Origin: Terana coerulea
Lineage: Eukaryota; Basidiomycota; Agaricomycetes; Polyporales; Phanerochaetaceae
Assembly: GCA_024811115.1 (NCBI GenBank)
Contig: JAKOGH010000891.1
Location: forward strand, 1 to 16,779
Length of the DNA: 16,779 bases
Direction of reading: 5' to 3'
The translations under genes were made by a program, and so were the position numbers. The notes below the pieces were generated by a model. It searched no databases. It saw only the letters and a program-made list of their open reading frames with translations, and had not been told where the DNA came from. Numbering within the stretch: position 1 is the stretch's first letter; every line of letters begins with the position of its first letter. Shown here piece by piece: positions 9,155 through 16,779 of this stretch.

Positions 9155-9825
9155 CGGCCAGTACGTCACCCATGTCCCCTCTCTCTTTGCGTCGCTGTTC
9201 ATGACCGGGCTGTGCTTGCACGGTTCACGGACAACGCTCCTTTTACTAAATTGTTTCTCTTTATTATTAGATACACGCTTTACCCGCTACCGCCGCTGCA
9301 CCACCGTACGTCGGTCTTGCAGCTTACCTACCCCGTCAGGATGTTACCCGCCAACACAGTCTTGTCAGCATTCAAAAACAAACCTGCAGACCACATCCCG
9401 TCTACTGCGTTCTCAAGACAGCAGGAACCTCTGGTTGTGCGCATTCAACGGCTTGAAGATCAGACGGTAGTGCCTTGGGCGCACTATACCCGTCAATGCT
9501 CGTGCAGTTGTCTGTCGCCTCTCAGCCGGCAAGTGGTGTCGGCGTGCACTGTGCAATACTATACTGTAGGTGTGAATTCCATGCCGTGTATGTCCACGCC
9601 AGTGTCGCTGTAACTTCTGTCACCGCACATGTGCTGCGCGCAGTCCTGGACATTGTGCACCATGCCGTGTAGTTGCTCTTCTCTGTGATGACTGTTCCAT
9701 TTAGCAGGCCCTCATGTGTTCTCTTCATGTCCAGCTGACCTGCTTGACATATTATGCACTGAATGTTATATTATATTCTATCAATAATAATGTCTGCTCT
9801 GCTCGCAGCCCTTTTGGAGTAAGTA

Positions 9826-9855
9826 AATATATGTATATGAAGTAATACATATATT
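9826..9855. repeat. AT-rich hairpin
   Basis: AATATATGTAT (9826-9836) pairs perfectly with ATACATATATT (9845-9855) across an 8-nt loop. It lies inside the fold-back element, between the CT-rich half and the small TA-flanked element. Confidence 0.6.
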
Positions 9856-9887
9856 CTACTGTGTCTATGTCTGGGTGAAGGGACAGA

Positions 9888-9916
9888 GCTGACACCAGCC
9901 TAAATGAGTGTCAGCT
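9888..9916. repeat. Short hairpin
   Basis: AGCTGACAC (9888-9896) pairs perfectly with GTGTCAGCT (9908-9916) across an 11-nt loop. No target duplication is seen beside it, so it is recorded as a hairpin only. Confidence 0.5.
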
Positions 9917-9997
9917 GAGCTCTCATTAGAGGCACAATGCCACCAAGTTGACTTGTTACAGTAGGGACAGCCTGGCTTGTTGCAATTGTGTGCTGTA

Positions 9998-10152
9998 CAG
10001 GGATGACCGCTCTGCGCACATTCCGCTCTACGCACATGGCGTCTATTTTACGGTGGTGCATCACTGGTTTTCACCTCCAAGCGCCATGAAGCGCCAATAT
10101 TTTGGCGGGGGATGTGCGTAGAGCGGGAATGTGTGTGAGCGGTTTATCCCTG
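9998..10152. mobile_element. Small TA-flanked MITE (Tc1/mariner-like), 155 bp
   Basis: The ends CAGGGAT...ATCCCTG are flanked by TA at 9996-9997 and 10153-10154. The terminal inverted repeats are about 40 bp (9998-10037 and 10112-10152), imperfect, with a shared core CCGCTCTACGCACAT. TA duplication with CAG-type ends is typical of Tc1/mariner or pogo-type MITEs. There is no coding capacity. The TIR mismatches suggest it is older than, or unrelated to, the perfect repeats around it. It is nested in the fold-back element. Confidence 0.75.
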
Positions 10153-10260
10153 TATACGTATATACTATTTGACATGCATCAACACAACACAAAGGGGGGT
10201 AAATGCAATATGACAAAGGCATGGTGAGGAATTCAGGGGACACCTCCAAGTCTGGCACCA

Positions 10261-10649
10261 TTGAGAACAACGAGCGCGAGCTCGATGTGGCGTGGCGGAG
10301 GGCGGGGGCTCACGTGCTAGATAACCCAAACTTAGATCATCTCGGGCTTGTTATCGTCAAGTTACCGCATTCGCTCATCAATCAATTCCCGGCTACCTCC
10401 GGCTGTTAGCGCCCGCCAGCAAACCTCGGATTTCGACCTTTCGAGAGACTCTGGGCTCCCTCTGCTCCATGCTTTCTCGATTCCACTAGCATTGAGCTGT
10501 AGCTATAGGTAGGTACAAGGACCACACTCCAATTCCAGAGTAAGGCCTCGGTCGGGCGGACCAAGCCGTGGGAGCGCCCATCAGGCGCTTGGCGCGAGTG
10601 ATGGTGCATCAAAACGAAATCCATCCTCGGACGTCTCGTCAACCGTACT
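10261..10649 (-). repeat. Right arm of the 389-bp inverted repeat
   Basis: Reverse complement of 8495-8883 with no difference seen. Its inner boundary is sharp: GCACCAT precedes TTGAGAAC, where the left arm has GTACGGT, so the last about seven bases of the inner end differ. Confidence 0.95.
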
Positions 10650-11005
10650 TACAGTCTTCTCCGACTCCGTTGCGTTGCTTTGTTGCTTTGCGCGATCTAA
10701 ACTCCCCCCCCCCCCCCCCCCCCCCCCCCCGAGCTCTATGTCAAGCCAGTGGATATCGCTGTTTGGATGTTCAGCGCAGGCCTCGCGCTTTCGGGCTCAG
10801 AGTGGATAGCAACGAGAACAAGCTCTCTGATTCAGCTGATGACGGGCGGGTGCCAATGATTGTTCTTCCCATGCATTGATAGAATCCTTTGGCCGCTCTG
10901 CTGCCTGCTTATCAGTGCACAGATCATATTAGTATGGACTGGACGACTCGGTTGCCCCCTGCGTGTTAACCACACTTTCCGGCCAACCTGCGGTCTGCGC
11001 CGGGC
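10650..11005 (+). promoter_or_regulatory. Region between the fold-back element and the membrane protein gene
   Basis: About 350 bp that should contain the promoter of the plus-strand gene downstream. It holds a run of 27 C at 10704-10730 and a CCAAT at 10853-10857. No clear TATA box was found. No open frame here is convincing. Confidence 0.3.
10704..10730 (+). repeat. Homopolymer of 27 C
   Basis: Uninterrupted C27 between AACT and GAGCTC, 55 bp to the right of the fold-back element. Its length in the real genome is doubtful because long homopolymers are often mis-sized. The G-rich strand could form a quadruplex. Confidence 0.95.
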
Positions 11006-13656
11006 ATGCCTGACGAAGTACTGTACGAGCACCTTCCGCCGCTCCCCTCGAGCCCCCACTGCCACCTTCAAGCGTTCCGCCAGTTCCTCCAGGTCCTGCG
11101 CCGCTGCCATCCAGCTCTTCGCCGACCGCCGCTCGCCCTCCAGGCCCTGGTACCCAACCCCCAAGGCTTGAGGCCACACCACGGCTAGAGCTCAAGGTGC
11201 TTATTTGCATCGCTCTGCACGTAGTATTGGTGCTCGCACACGTTGTTCTCCTCGTCCTTGCACGTACCTTTGATGACTTCTCGGGGACGCTATTGATTTT
11301 TCTTCAACCACCGGGGAAGGGCAACATCCGTTATTCAGGGTTCGCGTCGGCTTGTCTGCCAAGGCTGCAATTTATGCGACGAGTGCCGTCTCTCAAGTCA
11401 TCGGAACAGTGAGTTCTATCATCGAACCTCGGCGGCGAATCCAGCTCTAACCTCTCGGCGAATTCGAAGGCGTATCTCGCTGCGCTCATTCTCGTCACAC
11501 AACGGCTCACCTTGCGTAACGCCCTAGGCATCCACCAAACCCTGACATCGGTACACGATAAAGCGTCTGCATGGATGGGCCTCGGGTCATCCATAACTAC
11601 GTTGCTGAGCCAGCGCGTGGTGCGAAGCGCGATGCCGTCTGTCGCTATGATCGCTGCCTACCTGCTTGCGATTTTTGCTCTGCACACCACGATTCCCACT
11701 ATCCTCGTCATAACCTACGACCCGTCTAATGGTATAAATGATATATTTGAATTCGGCCCCACCGCAGCCAGCCTCACTTCAACATCGGCTTTCACAATCC
11801 CATTCAGTCCTACCGCGGTGGACTGGAATTAGTGAGTTATCAATTACAGTCCCGATCCCCATTGCATGAACTATTCGACGAGGCTGACATTGCGCAATTG
11901 TCAAGCTACCTGTCGCAGTCCGACACTTACGACTATCTCTCGCCATACCCTGTACTCGCTGCTACCAGCAGTCATCCCGGACTGACGTTCAACTTGATCT
12001 ATGGCCAGCTAGCTGAGCCCTTTGGCACAGATGATCTAATAACTCTTCTTGGCCAACAACTGGCCGGCGCCTCGTTCGACGGCACTTCGCTCAGTGCAAG
12101 TTGCTTCACCTTGCCGGATGTGACTCAGGTAGCAAGCGGCGAAGCTGGTTCTGCCCAGTCATCTACGGAATGGGAGTTCAGCAGCCAGCTGCTTGGGTCC
12201 AACTTCACTGTATCCACACTGGGTACGTCGTTGAGCTCGGTCGGAGTACCATACTAACAGAAATGGCTTCTCGGGAATAGGTTGGCAAAGCGTCAAAGTA
12301 CTGAGCGTCCCGCACGCGTCGCCGCCTTCGGAACAGGACACCAGCGATCCGGTTCCGCCCTTGTGGCTAGTAGCTTCAAGCTACAGTATTCCTGACAAGT
12401 CTGGAACGTTGGCACCCTCGGTTGCGATCAAGCCAACCATACAAACCGCCAATGGAACAATTGGCTCCCTATATTTCTCCGTGTGTCAAATTAACAGCGC
12501 ACTTGCCAGAGTCGACCTTGCTTTTGATCCATCTGGGGAGCTGCAGTCGCTGTATGACGGCAACGACATATTTAGTCTGGGCCCGTCGGAATGGATGCCT
12601 TGGAACGGATACACTCCTCCCTCTGATCAACCCACTAGCCAAGGGCTTATTAAAAACGTACGTGGGCCTCACACTTCTTCCGTTAATCGCCTTCTTACGT
12701 TAGTACGATGTTAGATTGGCATCATTCCTTCACAAGTTACTACAATGTCCAGCCCAAGGATAACATCGAATGTAAACCCTTGGATCACTCAGAATACCAA
12801 TGTTACACTTTTGGATAGGTACGTTCTTATGCGTTGTGCGCCACGGCATCCATGGGAAAGTCCTATAGACTCAGCCTATTTCGTTTCCAGAGCTGTAATG
12901 GACACCATCATTTGTAGCGCATACGAGCCAGTGAGGGTCCTACAAGGAAGCTGTGTTTTGCCGGATGTTGGGGTGGCAGTGAAGGCACCTACGTTAACCG
13001 ACTTGCAAAATGGTATATCTGCTGTGGTTGCCGCAATTGTGTGGTATGGTACGTATAAATTGCCTTACTCTCACAAAGAAACCACAGTTTCGGGCTGACC
13101 TAAACACCGAACCTTAGCATATCAAAGGTTTCTTCAAGATAGCAGCTTGTCTGGTTCATCCGTTAAACCAGTAAACTCGACCACGGTTTACCTTACATCC
13201 CCCATGTACCGGTGTGATGTGAGTTGTGAAGGCGATGTGCATACAGGATCTTGTACTGACGATGCCTCATAGTTCAATATCATTGCTGTGCGTAAACACA
13301 CAAACGCTACCCAGCTACACCCACTGAACGCGTGTGTGCCTGTGTAGATATCCATAGGCCTCGGAGTCTCTACCGTCCTACTGATTATCGCCGTCCTGCT
13401 CATCTACGCATCCCGTGGCTACGCCACAACCCCTCTCAAGTCCTCTGGGATTTTGCAGGTTACGTGGCTTCTGGGGAACGAGCCGAATCTTGCCGAGGTC
13501 GAGAAGCCTGACATTGACACACTGCGGCGGGCAGGCATGTTCCGCATAGGAACGAGCCAATCAATGGCGCTGCGCGCCAGGTCGAGGAAGGCGAGCATGG
13601 GCTTTTCCGAACTCAAGCCAGGCGAAGAGACTACTTCCAAGGAGAGTATTGCGTAG
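11006..13656 (+). CDS. Multi-pass membrane protein of unknown function, about 696 aa, ten exons
   Basis: Exons: 11006-11263, 11320-11408, 11470-11831, 11906-12222, 12281-12657, 12715-12818, 12891-13048, 13118-13218, 13273-13287 and 13348-13656. All nine introns (54-74 nt) are GT-AG, several with CTAAC or CTGAC branch sites, and all phases close. Order of parts: Pro-rich cytoplasmic-type N-terminus; membrane segments LKVLICIALHVVLVLAHVV (about residues 63-85), AAIYATSAVSQVIGTAYLAA (about 101-135) and AAYLLAIFALHTTI (about 180-200); a large middle part with N-glycosylation sites (NFT, NGT, NVT, NST), probably outside; then VSTVLLIIAVLLIYASR near residue 605 and an about 80-residue polar tail. 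QTLTSVHDKASAWMGLGSS resembles a recurrent motif of Agaricomycete membrane proteins, as I remember it. The start ATGCCTGACGAA is in another frame from the Pro-rich segment; one missing C in the run 11053-11057 would join them. Function is unknown; a surface role is only inferred. Confidence 0.75.
13273..13287 (+). other. 15-nt microexon in the membrane protein gene
   Basis: TTCAATATCATTGCT encodes FNIIA between two introns: 13219-13272 (GTGAGT...CTGAC...CATAG, 54 nt) and 13288-13347 (GTGCGT...TGTAG, 60 nt). It sits at the edge of the last membrane segment. Skipping it would keep the frame and delete five residues. Confidence 0.55.
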
Positions 13657-14070
13657 AACGTCGGTGAGTGGGAATACGTGTCGACGTCGCGCTTGGTGCT
13701 GAATTTTCGAATTGGTTCCCAGAGTGGTTGGTGCATGGATATCATCGAAGAGCCAGGGCTGGGGTGTATCCCGAAAGAAACAGTCAAAGCACGGAGTGGT
13801 ACACGTATTTCAGCGCATCGTTGAGTCAGAGGCGGCGGCGGACTGCATAAGAACTTCCCACGTAAATAATCGAGCTTTGTCATAACTGATGTTCGGTTTT
13901 ATTTGAACGTCAGTTGTACTGGCTACTTGAAAAGATTCTACGTACTGTATTGTCTTGACCTTGTCGCAACCTCATACTTGAGCTTTGTCGTGGTAGTAAG
14001 TATTAGTAGTGCCGAAGGCGATGGGGGGGGCGGGGCGGTAGATGCACCGACGGCCGCGTCTGAAGGTCTC
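13657..14070. other. Spacer between the membrane protein gene and the retroelement
   Basis: About 410 bp. AAATAA at 13863-13868 may serve 3'-end formation of the upstream gene. A G-rich run GGGGGGGCGGGGCGG starts near 14024. The short open frames at 13668-13850 and 13903-14154 show no recognisable features; the second overlaps the LTR. Confidence 0.4.
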
Positions 14071-14389
14071 TGTCAACAACAACTAGTACAACTGTACCAG
14101 GTGCGACGCTCTCAACTGGGGACGGAAATAGTGGTGCAGTCTCCGAGTAACTAGCTGGGGAACAGACCAGCTCAAGACTGGCTTTCTCTGTTGCAGACGG
14201 TAGCTACTTATACATGTGTAGTCTTAAACTGTACAGTACCACCCGGTATCCTCGTGTATGTACTAGAGCCGGTCCAGAACAATAGAGAAACATACGGAAA
14301 CCATGAGTATCGATGAGAGAACAATAGATAGGGGTAGAAGACAATAGAAATGAAAAGAATACCCTAGAGACGCCCAGAAGTTCATGACA
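14071..14389 (-). repeat. Probable 3' LTR of the chromovirus, 319 bp
   Basis: On the minus strand it begins TGTCATGAAC just 3 nt after a polypurine tract and ends GTTGTTGACA, so the ends are TGTCA/TGACA, a perfect 5-bp inversion with TG...CA. A TATAAGTAG box at 14213-14205 lies about 180 nt in, as expected for U3/R. The outer limit is inferred, since the second LTR is outside the window. If correct, the target duplication would be GAGAC (14070-14066). The left part carries three copies of an AGAACAATAG-type motif. Confidence 0.55.
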
Positions 14390-14392
14390 TAA

Positions 14393-14401
14393 CCCCTCTC
14401 T
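14393..14401 (-). other. Polypurine tract (plus-strand primer site)
   Basis: AGAGAGGGG on the minus strand, followed by TTA and then the TG of the LTR. It lies between the pol stop and the LTR, as required for priming of plus-strand DNA synthesis in LTR retrotransposons. Confidence 0.6.
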
Positions 14402-14404
14402 AAG

Positions 14405-14422
14405 GATCACGTCCGCGTGATC
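14405..14422. repeat. Hairpin next to the polypurine tract
   Basis: GATCACG (14405-14411) pairs with CGTGATC (14416-14422) across a 4-nt loop, 3 bp upstream of the polypurine tract in the element's sense. Confidence 0.5.
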
Positions 14423-14539
14423 TGTAGAACTCGGCGTCTCTATCTGTACGACCTATTTCCCAATTGTAAAGCCTGGAACCGATATGCCCGATGAATTGAT
14501 TGATGTTGGGACGAACGCTGACAGGGGGAATTCGAATAA

Positions 14540-15117
14540 TCAATGGACGGGGGCGCCTGGTACACGCTTGTAGAAGGCATCAATAAGATCTTGGCAGTGG
14601 GTGAGGTTGGATTGCGGTTCCCATGTGTACTTGCGCGGACCGGTTTCGTGCTTCCATAGAACCTTATATTTGAGAATTCCTTTGTCCAGCTTAGCGTCCA
14701 GGATCTCTTCGACCTCATGTTCTTCTTGTCCATCAATCAGATCGGGTATCTCGGGTTCACGTGCCTGGGATTCGAAGGAGGACTCGAACGGTGAGAGCCA
14801 CATCTCATTGACCGTGGGATAGATCCTTCTCCACGCTTTGGGAAGTTCAAGCTCATAAGCGGAGGCGCCGTGTTTTTGTTTAACTTTAAACGGGCCGTAG
14901 CGCTTGTTGTTAAGCTTCTTCATCGGGCGATCGGTTGTGATGTTGGTCCCTTCAAGCCATACCAGGTCTCCCAGCTTGTATTCACGTGTCTTTCCTTTCC
15001 GTCGGTCATGGAAGCGCTTCATCGTCTCCTGTGCTAATCCGATGGCTGCCTGCGCTCTCCTCTCGACTGATTTCATTCGATCCACAAAGTCTCTCACGGT
15101 TTCCTTCTTACTCCCGG
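14540..15117 (-). pseudogene. Chromovirus integrase C-terminal domain and chromodomain
   Basis: Open from about 15117 to the stop at 14540. It contains the GPY/F-type module of chromoviral integrases (KRYGPFKVKQKHGASAYELE, near 14910-14850), then the chromodomain (about 14719-14542) with VEEIL, YKVLWK and YTWEP. In HP1-type chromodomains three aromatic residues bind methylated H3K9. Here the first position (EHEVEEIL) and the third (after LWK) are not aromatic, and only the Trp of LWK remains. This matches group II chromodomains, which may target chromatin differently (family knowledge). This piece is the best preserved of the element, but it is in another frame from the integrase core, with a shift near 15110-15125. 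Confidence 0.88.
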
Positions 15118-15900
15118 TAGGGTTCGTTTCCGGAGTTAGGGTGATAGCCTTTGTTGACGAAGAACGGAGTTTGTTCGGTGGAGCTGTTGACCTTGTTATT
15201 ATACAAGAATGATGCAAGGGGTAGCCATTCGGCCCAATCGGATTGGCGGTAGTTGATGAAAAGCCGAAGGTACTGTTCAACTTCAGCGTTAATCCGCTCC
15301 GCCCGACCGTCGGTCTGCGATGATAGCCGTGGATGCGTTGGCTTCGATTCCCAGAGACTTATAGAGTTCAGATATGTATTCGTTCTTGAACTCTGCTCCT
15401 TGATCGCTAACAATCTTCCGCGGAATGCCGTGATGGGCGACAACATGGTCACGCAGGATTTTGCTCCATCCTTCGCGGCGTTGAGCTCGATGGTGGAGGG
15501 ATGCAGGTTATCTGTTTGGAGAACATACAGACAATTACAATGATAGCATCGAATCCTAGCGACGGAGGGAGTGGACCAATTTTGTCGACAGAAATAATCT
15601 CCCAGGTCGAGAGGCAATTTCGGTCGGTGAAGCGGGCCGAGTTTGGATCCGGTGTGAACCTTGGTCTTCGACAGTCGACATCCCTCGACGTGACTTCCTA
15701 ATGTCTCCGCCACGCGGCCACCAGTAGCTGCGCGCGATCAACTCGTGGTCTTGTGTTGGCCCGATGTCCGATGAGGTACGAGTCGTGCGATGCTTGATGA
15801 TCTGTCACAAGTTTCCTGTACGGGACGTAGATCCGATCTTTCCAAGTAACCAATCCTCTTCATCTTCCTTCCAGTCCGTTTCCTTTTGCTAGCGCTATCG
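15118..15900 (-). pseudogene. Chromovirus integrase core, frameshifted
   Basis: Pieces in different frames show the zinc-binding region (SYWWP near 15730), the core start ([12 protein letters not shown], first acidic residue), [16 protein letters not shown] (second Asp, near 15395-15440), [20 protein letters not shown] (catalytic Glu) and [17 protein letters not shown]. All three DDE residues can be found, but not in one frame: shifts occur near 15480, near 15317 (one base missing in the YHPQTDG block) and near 15110-15125. It is therefore inactive as it stands. Confidence 0.85.
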
Positions 15901-16779
15901 TAACTACTTTGTCCTTATTGGCTTTGTGCTTTTTAATATCTACGAGCCACTCCGTAGCTGGTCCGTCAAGCATGCATGATCTATACTACGTAGAGATAGT
16001 TCGCGAAAGTGTTCCGGTTTTAATACTACAATGTCTGCGTTATCGCCCTTTCCATTCTCATATCCAGTCTGTCGCGAGAGTCCATCTGCCTTTCCATTGG
16101 TCCGACCGTGTTTGTGCTGAGTATGGCATACTCGCAAGTTCGCACACCATCGCGCTTGCCGTCGGTTCAGCTTCTGCGTCTTCGGAAGTACTCCAGGTTC
16201 TTGTGATCTGTCCAGATCTCGAAGTCCCGCCGAGCGCCCCCACAGGTGACTGGCGCCATTCATCAAGTGCCGACACGATGTATATGAGTTCCTTATCGTA
16301 GATCTCGTAATTGCGCTCGCGGCCGTGGAACGCTTTTGGAGAGTGAATGCGACAGGCTTCCATTTGCCATCCTGGCGTTGCCTACAGCTGCACCGTAGGC
16401 GAAGTCCTAAGCGTCACATTCACCTGGAACTTGTCCTCGTCCGTGGGCATTGCTAGGACTGCGGGCGAACAGATGCGGTTCTTGAGTTCTTCGAAGGCTT
16501 CGGCTTGCTCGGTGTTCCATACGAATGGGGCATTGCCAAGGAGGAGGCGAGCGGCCGCGAATCTTGCCAAGTCTTCGACGAATCGCCGGTAGAAGCCGTG
16601 AAGCCAAGGAACGCCTGAATGTCCCGTTTGCACGTGGGCTTCGGCCATTTCTTGACGCCTTCTACTTTGACTGGATCCATCTGGACTTGTCCTTCGGAGA
16701 TGATCATGCCGAGGTATTCGATCTCGAGCTGCTCGAATTGCACTTCTCTGCCTTGAGGTACAAACCGGTGTTCTCGCAT
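15901..16779 (-). pseudogene. Chromovirus reverse transcriptase end and RNase H, frameshifted
   Basis: The right edge shows the YLGMIISEGQVQMDP block that follows the RT palm, then AFLGF and FYRRFVEDLARFA (shift near 16605). RNase H follows with ERNYEIYDKEL (catalytic Glu, near 16320-16290; shift near 16340) and the PQKLNRRQARW-type end. GRTNGKADGLSR (near 16095-16060) marks the RNase H-integrase linker. At least three further shifts are needed to read it through. The RT YxDD active site lies outside the window. Confidence 0.85.

Larger units (their letters stand above)
8884..10260. other. Interior of the fold-back element, no supported gene
   Basis: These are 1377 bp between the arms. The left half (to about 9680) is pyrimidine-rich on the plus strand with overlapping short open frames (8831-9124, 9137-9613) that resemble no family I know. 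The right half is AT-rich with hairpins and a small TIR element. A TATAAA at 9149-9154 followed by a CT-rich stretch (CCCCTCTCTC) could be a promoter, but no good coding region follows. The motif CCATGCCGTGTA occurs twice, near 9581 and 9660. Confidence 0.5.
8496..10648. mobile_element. Fold-back element: identical 389-bp inverted arms, about 2.15 kb, TTACA flanks
   Basis: The two ends are reverse complements of each other without a mismatch over 389 bp (8495-8883 and 10261-10649); I compared them line by line. The terminal sequence is GTACGGTTGACGAGACG. Direct repeats TTACAG flank the unit at 8491-8496 and 10649-10654; since the element itself begins with G, the target duplication is best read as TTACA (5 bp). 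No transposase or other known protein is visible between the arms. Long TIRs without a transposase fit a foldback or non-autonomous long-TIR DNA transposon. Superfamily is unknown: the 5-bp duplication with these ends does not match one I can name. The interior also carries a smaller TA-flanked element at 9998-10152. Confidence 0.8.
14071..16779 (-). mobile_element. Decayed Ty3/gypsy chromovirus, 3' half, truncated by the window edge
   Basis: On the minus strand the order is the end of reverse transcriptase, RNase H, integrase, chromodomain, polypurine tract and 3' LTR: the Ty3/gypsy order, with the C-terminal chromodomain that defines chromoviruses. The reading frame changes many times, so this copy cannot make Pol. 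Gag, protease, the RT active site and the 5' LTR lie beyond 16779, if present. This is a fungal retrotransposon, not a virus of animals or crops. Confidence 0.9.

Noticed and set aside
13419..13883. 154-codon minus-strand open frame
   Set aside because: It is opposite the last exon of the membrane protein gene and shows no features of its own.

Overview
The window looks like a piece of a basidiomycete genome, probably an Agaricomycete. The signs are short spliceosomal introns (46-78 nt) with GTRNGT donors and CTAAC/CTGAC-type branch sites, a eukaryotic ribosomal protein gene with an intron placed directly after its ATG, and a Ty3/gypsy chromovirus of fungal type. No bacterial operons, CRISPR arrays, rRNA or tRNA genes were seen. 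The organism call is inference; no marker gene allows a species name.

Layout from left to right. A gene of unknown function on the minus strand starts at 411 and runs off the left edge (two exons visible). About 2.9 kb without a supported gene follows. A three-exon minus-strand gene (3338-4080) encodes a 203-residue protein with a short conserved-looking N-terminus and a long Gly/Ala/Pro tail. Positions 4081-6216 hold coding-like but unassignable open frames. The large-subunit ribosomal protein eL8 gene (L7a in animals, Rpl8 in yeast) lies on the minus strand at 6217-7480 in four exons. Its reading frame is broken by one missing base in a run of five C.

Positions 7795-10654 are a nest of three DNA-transposon-like elements without recognisable transposases. 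(1) A 696-bp element has perfect 49-bp terminal inverted repeats (TIRs) and a TTA target duplication (PIF/Harbinger, Tourist type). (2) A 2.15-kb fold-back unit has identical 389-bp inverted arms flanked by TTACA(G) direct repeats. (3) Inside it sits a 155-bp TA-flanked element with about 40-bp TIRs. The first element lies next to the second and shares its TTA, and it also lies just upstream of the eL8 promoter. A run of 27 C follows at 10704-10730.

From 11006 to 13656 a ten-exon plus-strand gene encodes a multi-pass membrane protein of about 696 residues with a proline-rich N-terminus and a large N-glycosylation-site-rich middle part. Its N-terminal exon also seems to lack one C in a five-C run, the same kind of break as in eL8, which points to homopolymer under-calling in the assembly. 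From 14071 to the right edge lies a decayed chromovirus on the minus strand: 3' LTR, polypurine tract, chromodomain, integrase, RNase H and the end of reverse transcriptase, with many frameshifts.

The genes do not form a pathway or cluster: a housekeeping gene and three genes of unknown role are separated by transposon-rich DNA. The most unusual part is the nested inverted-repeat block at 7795-10654.
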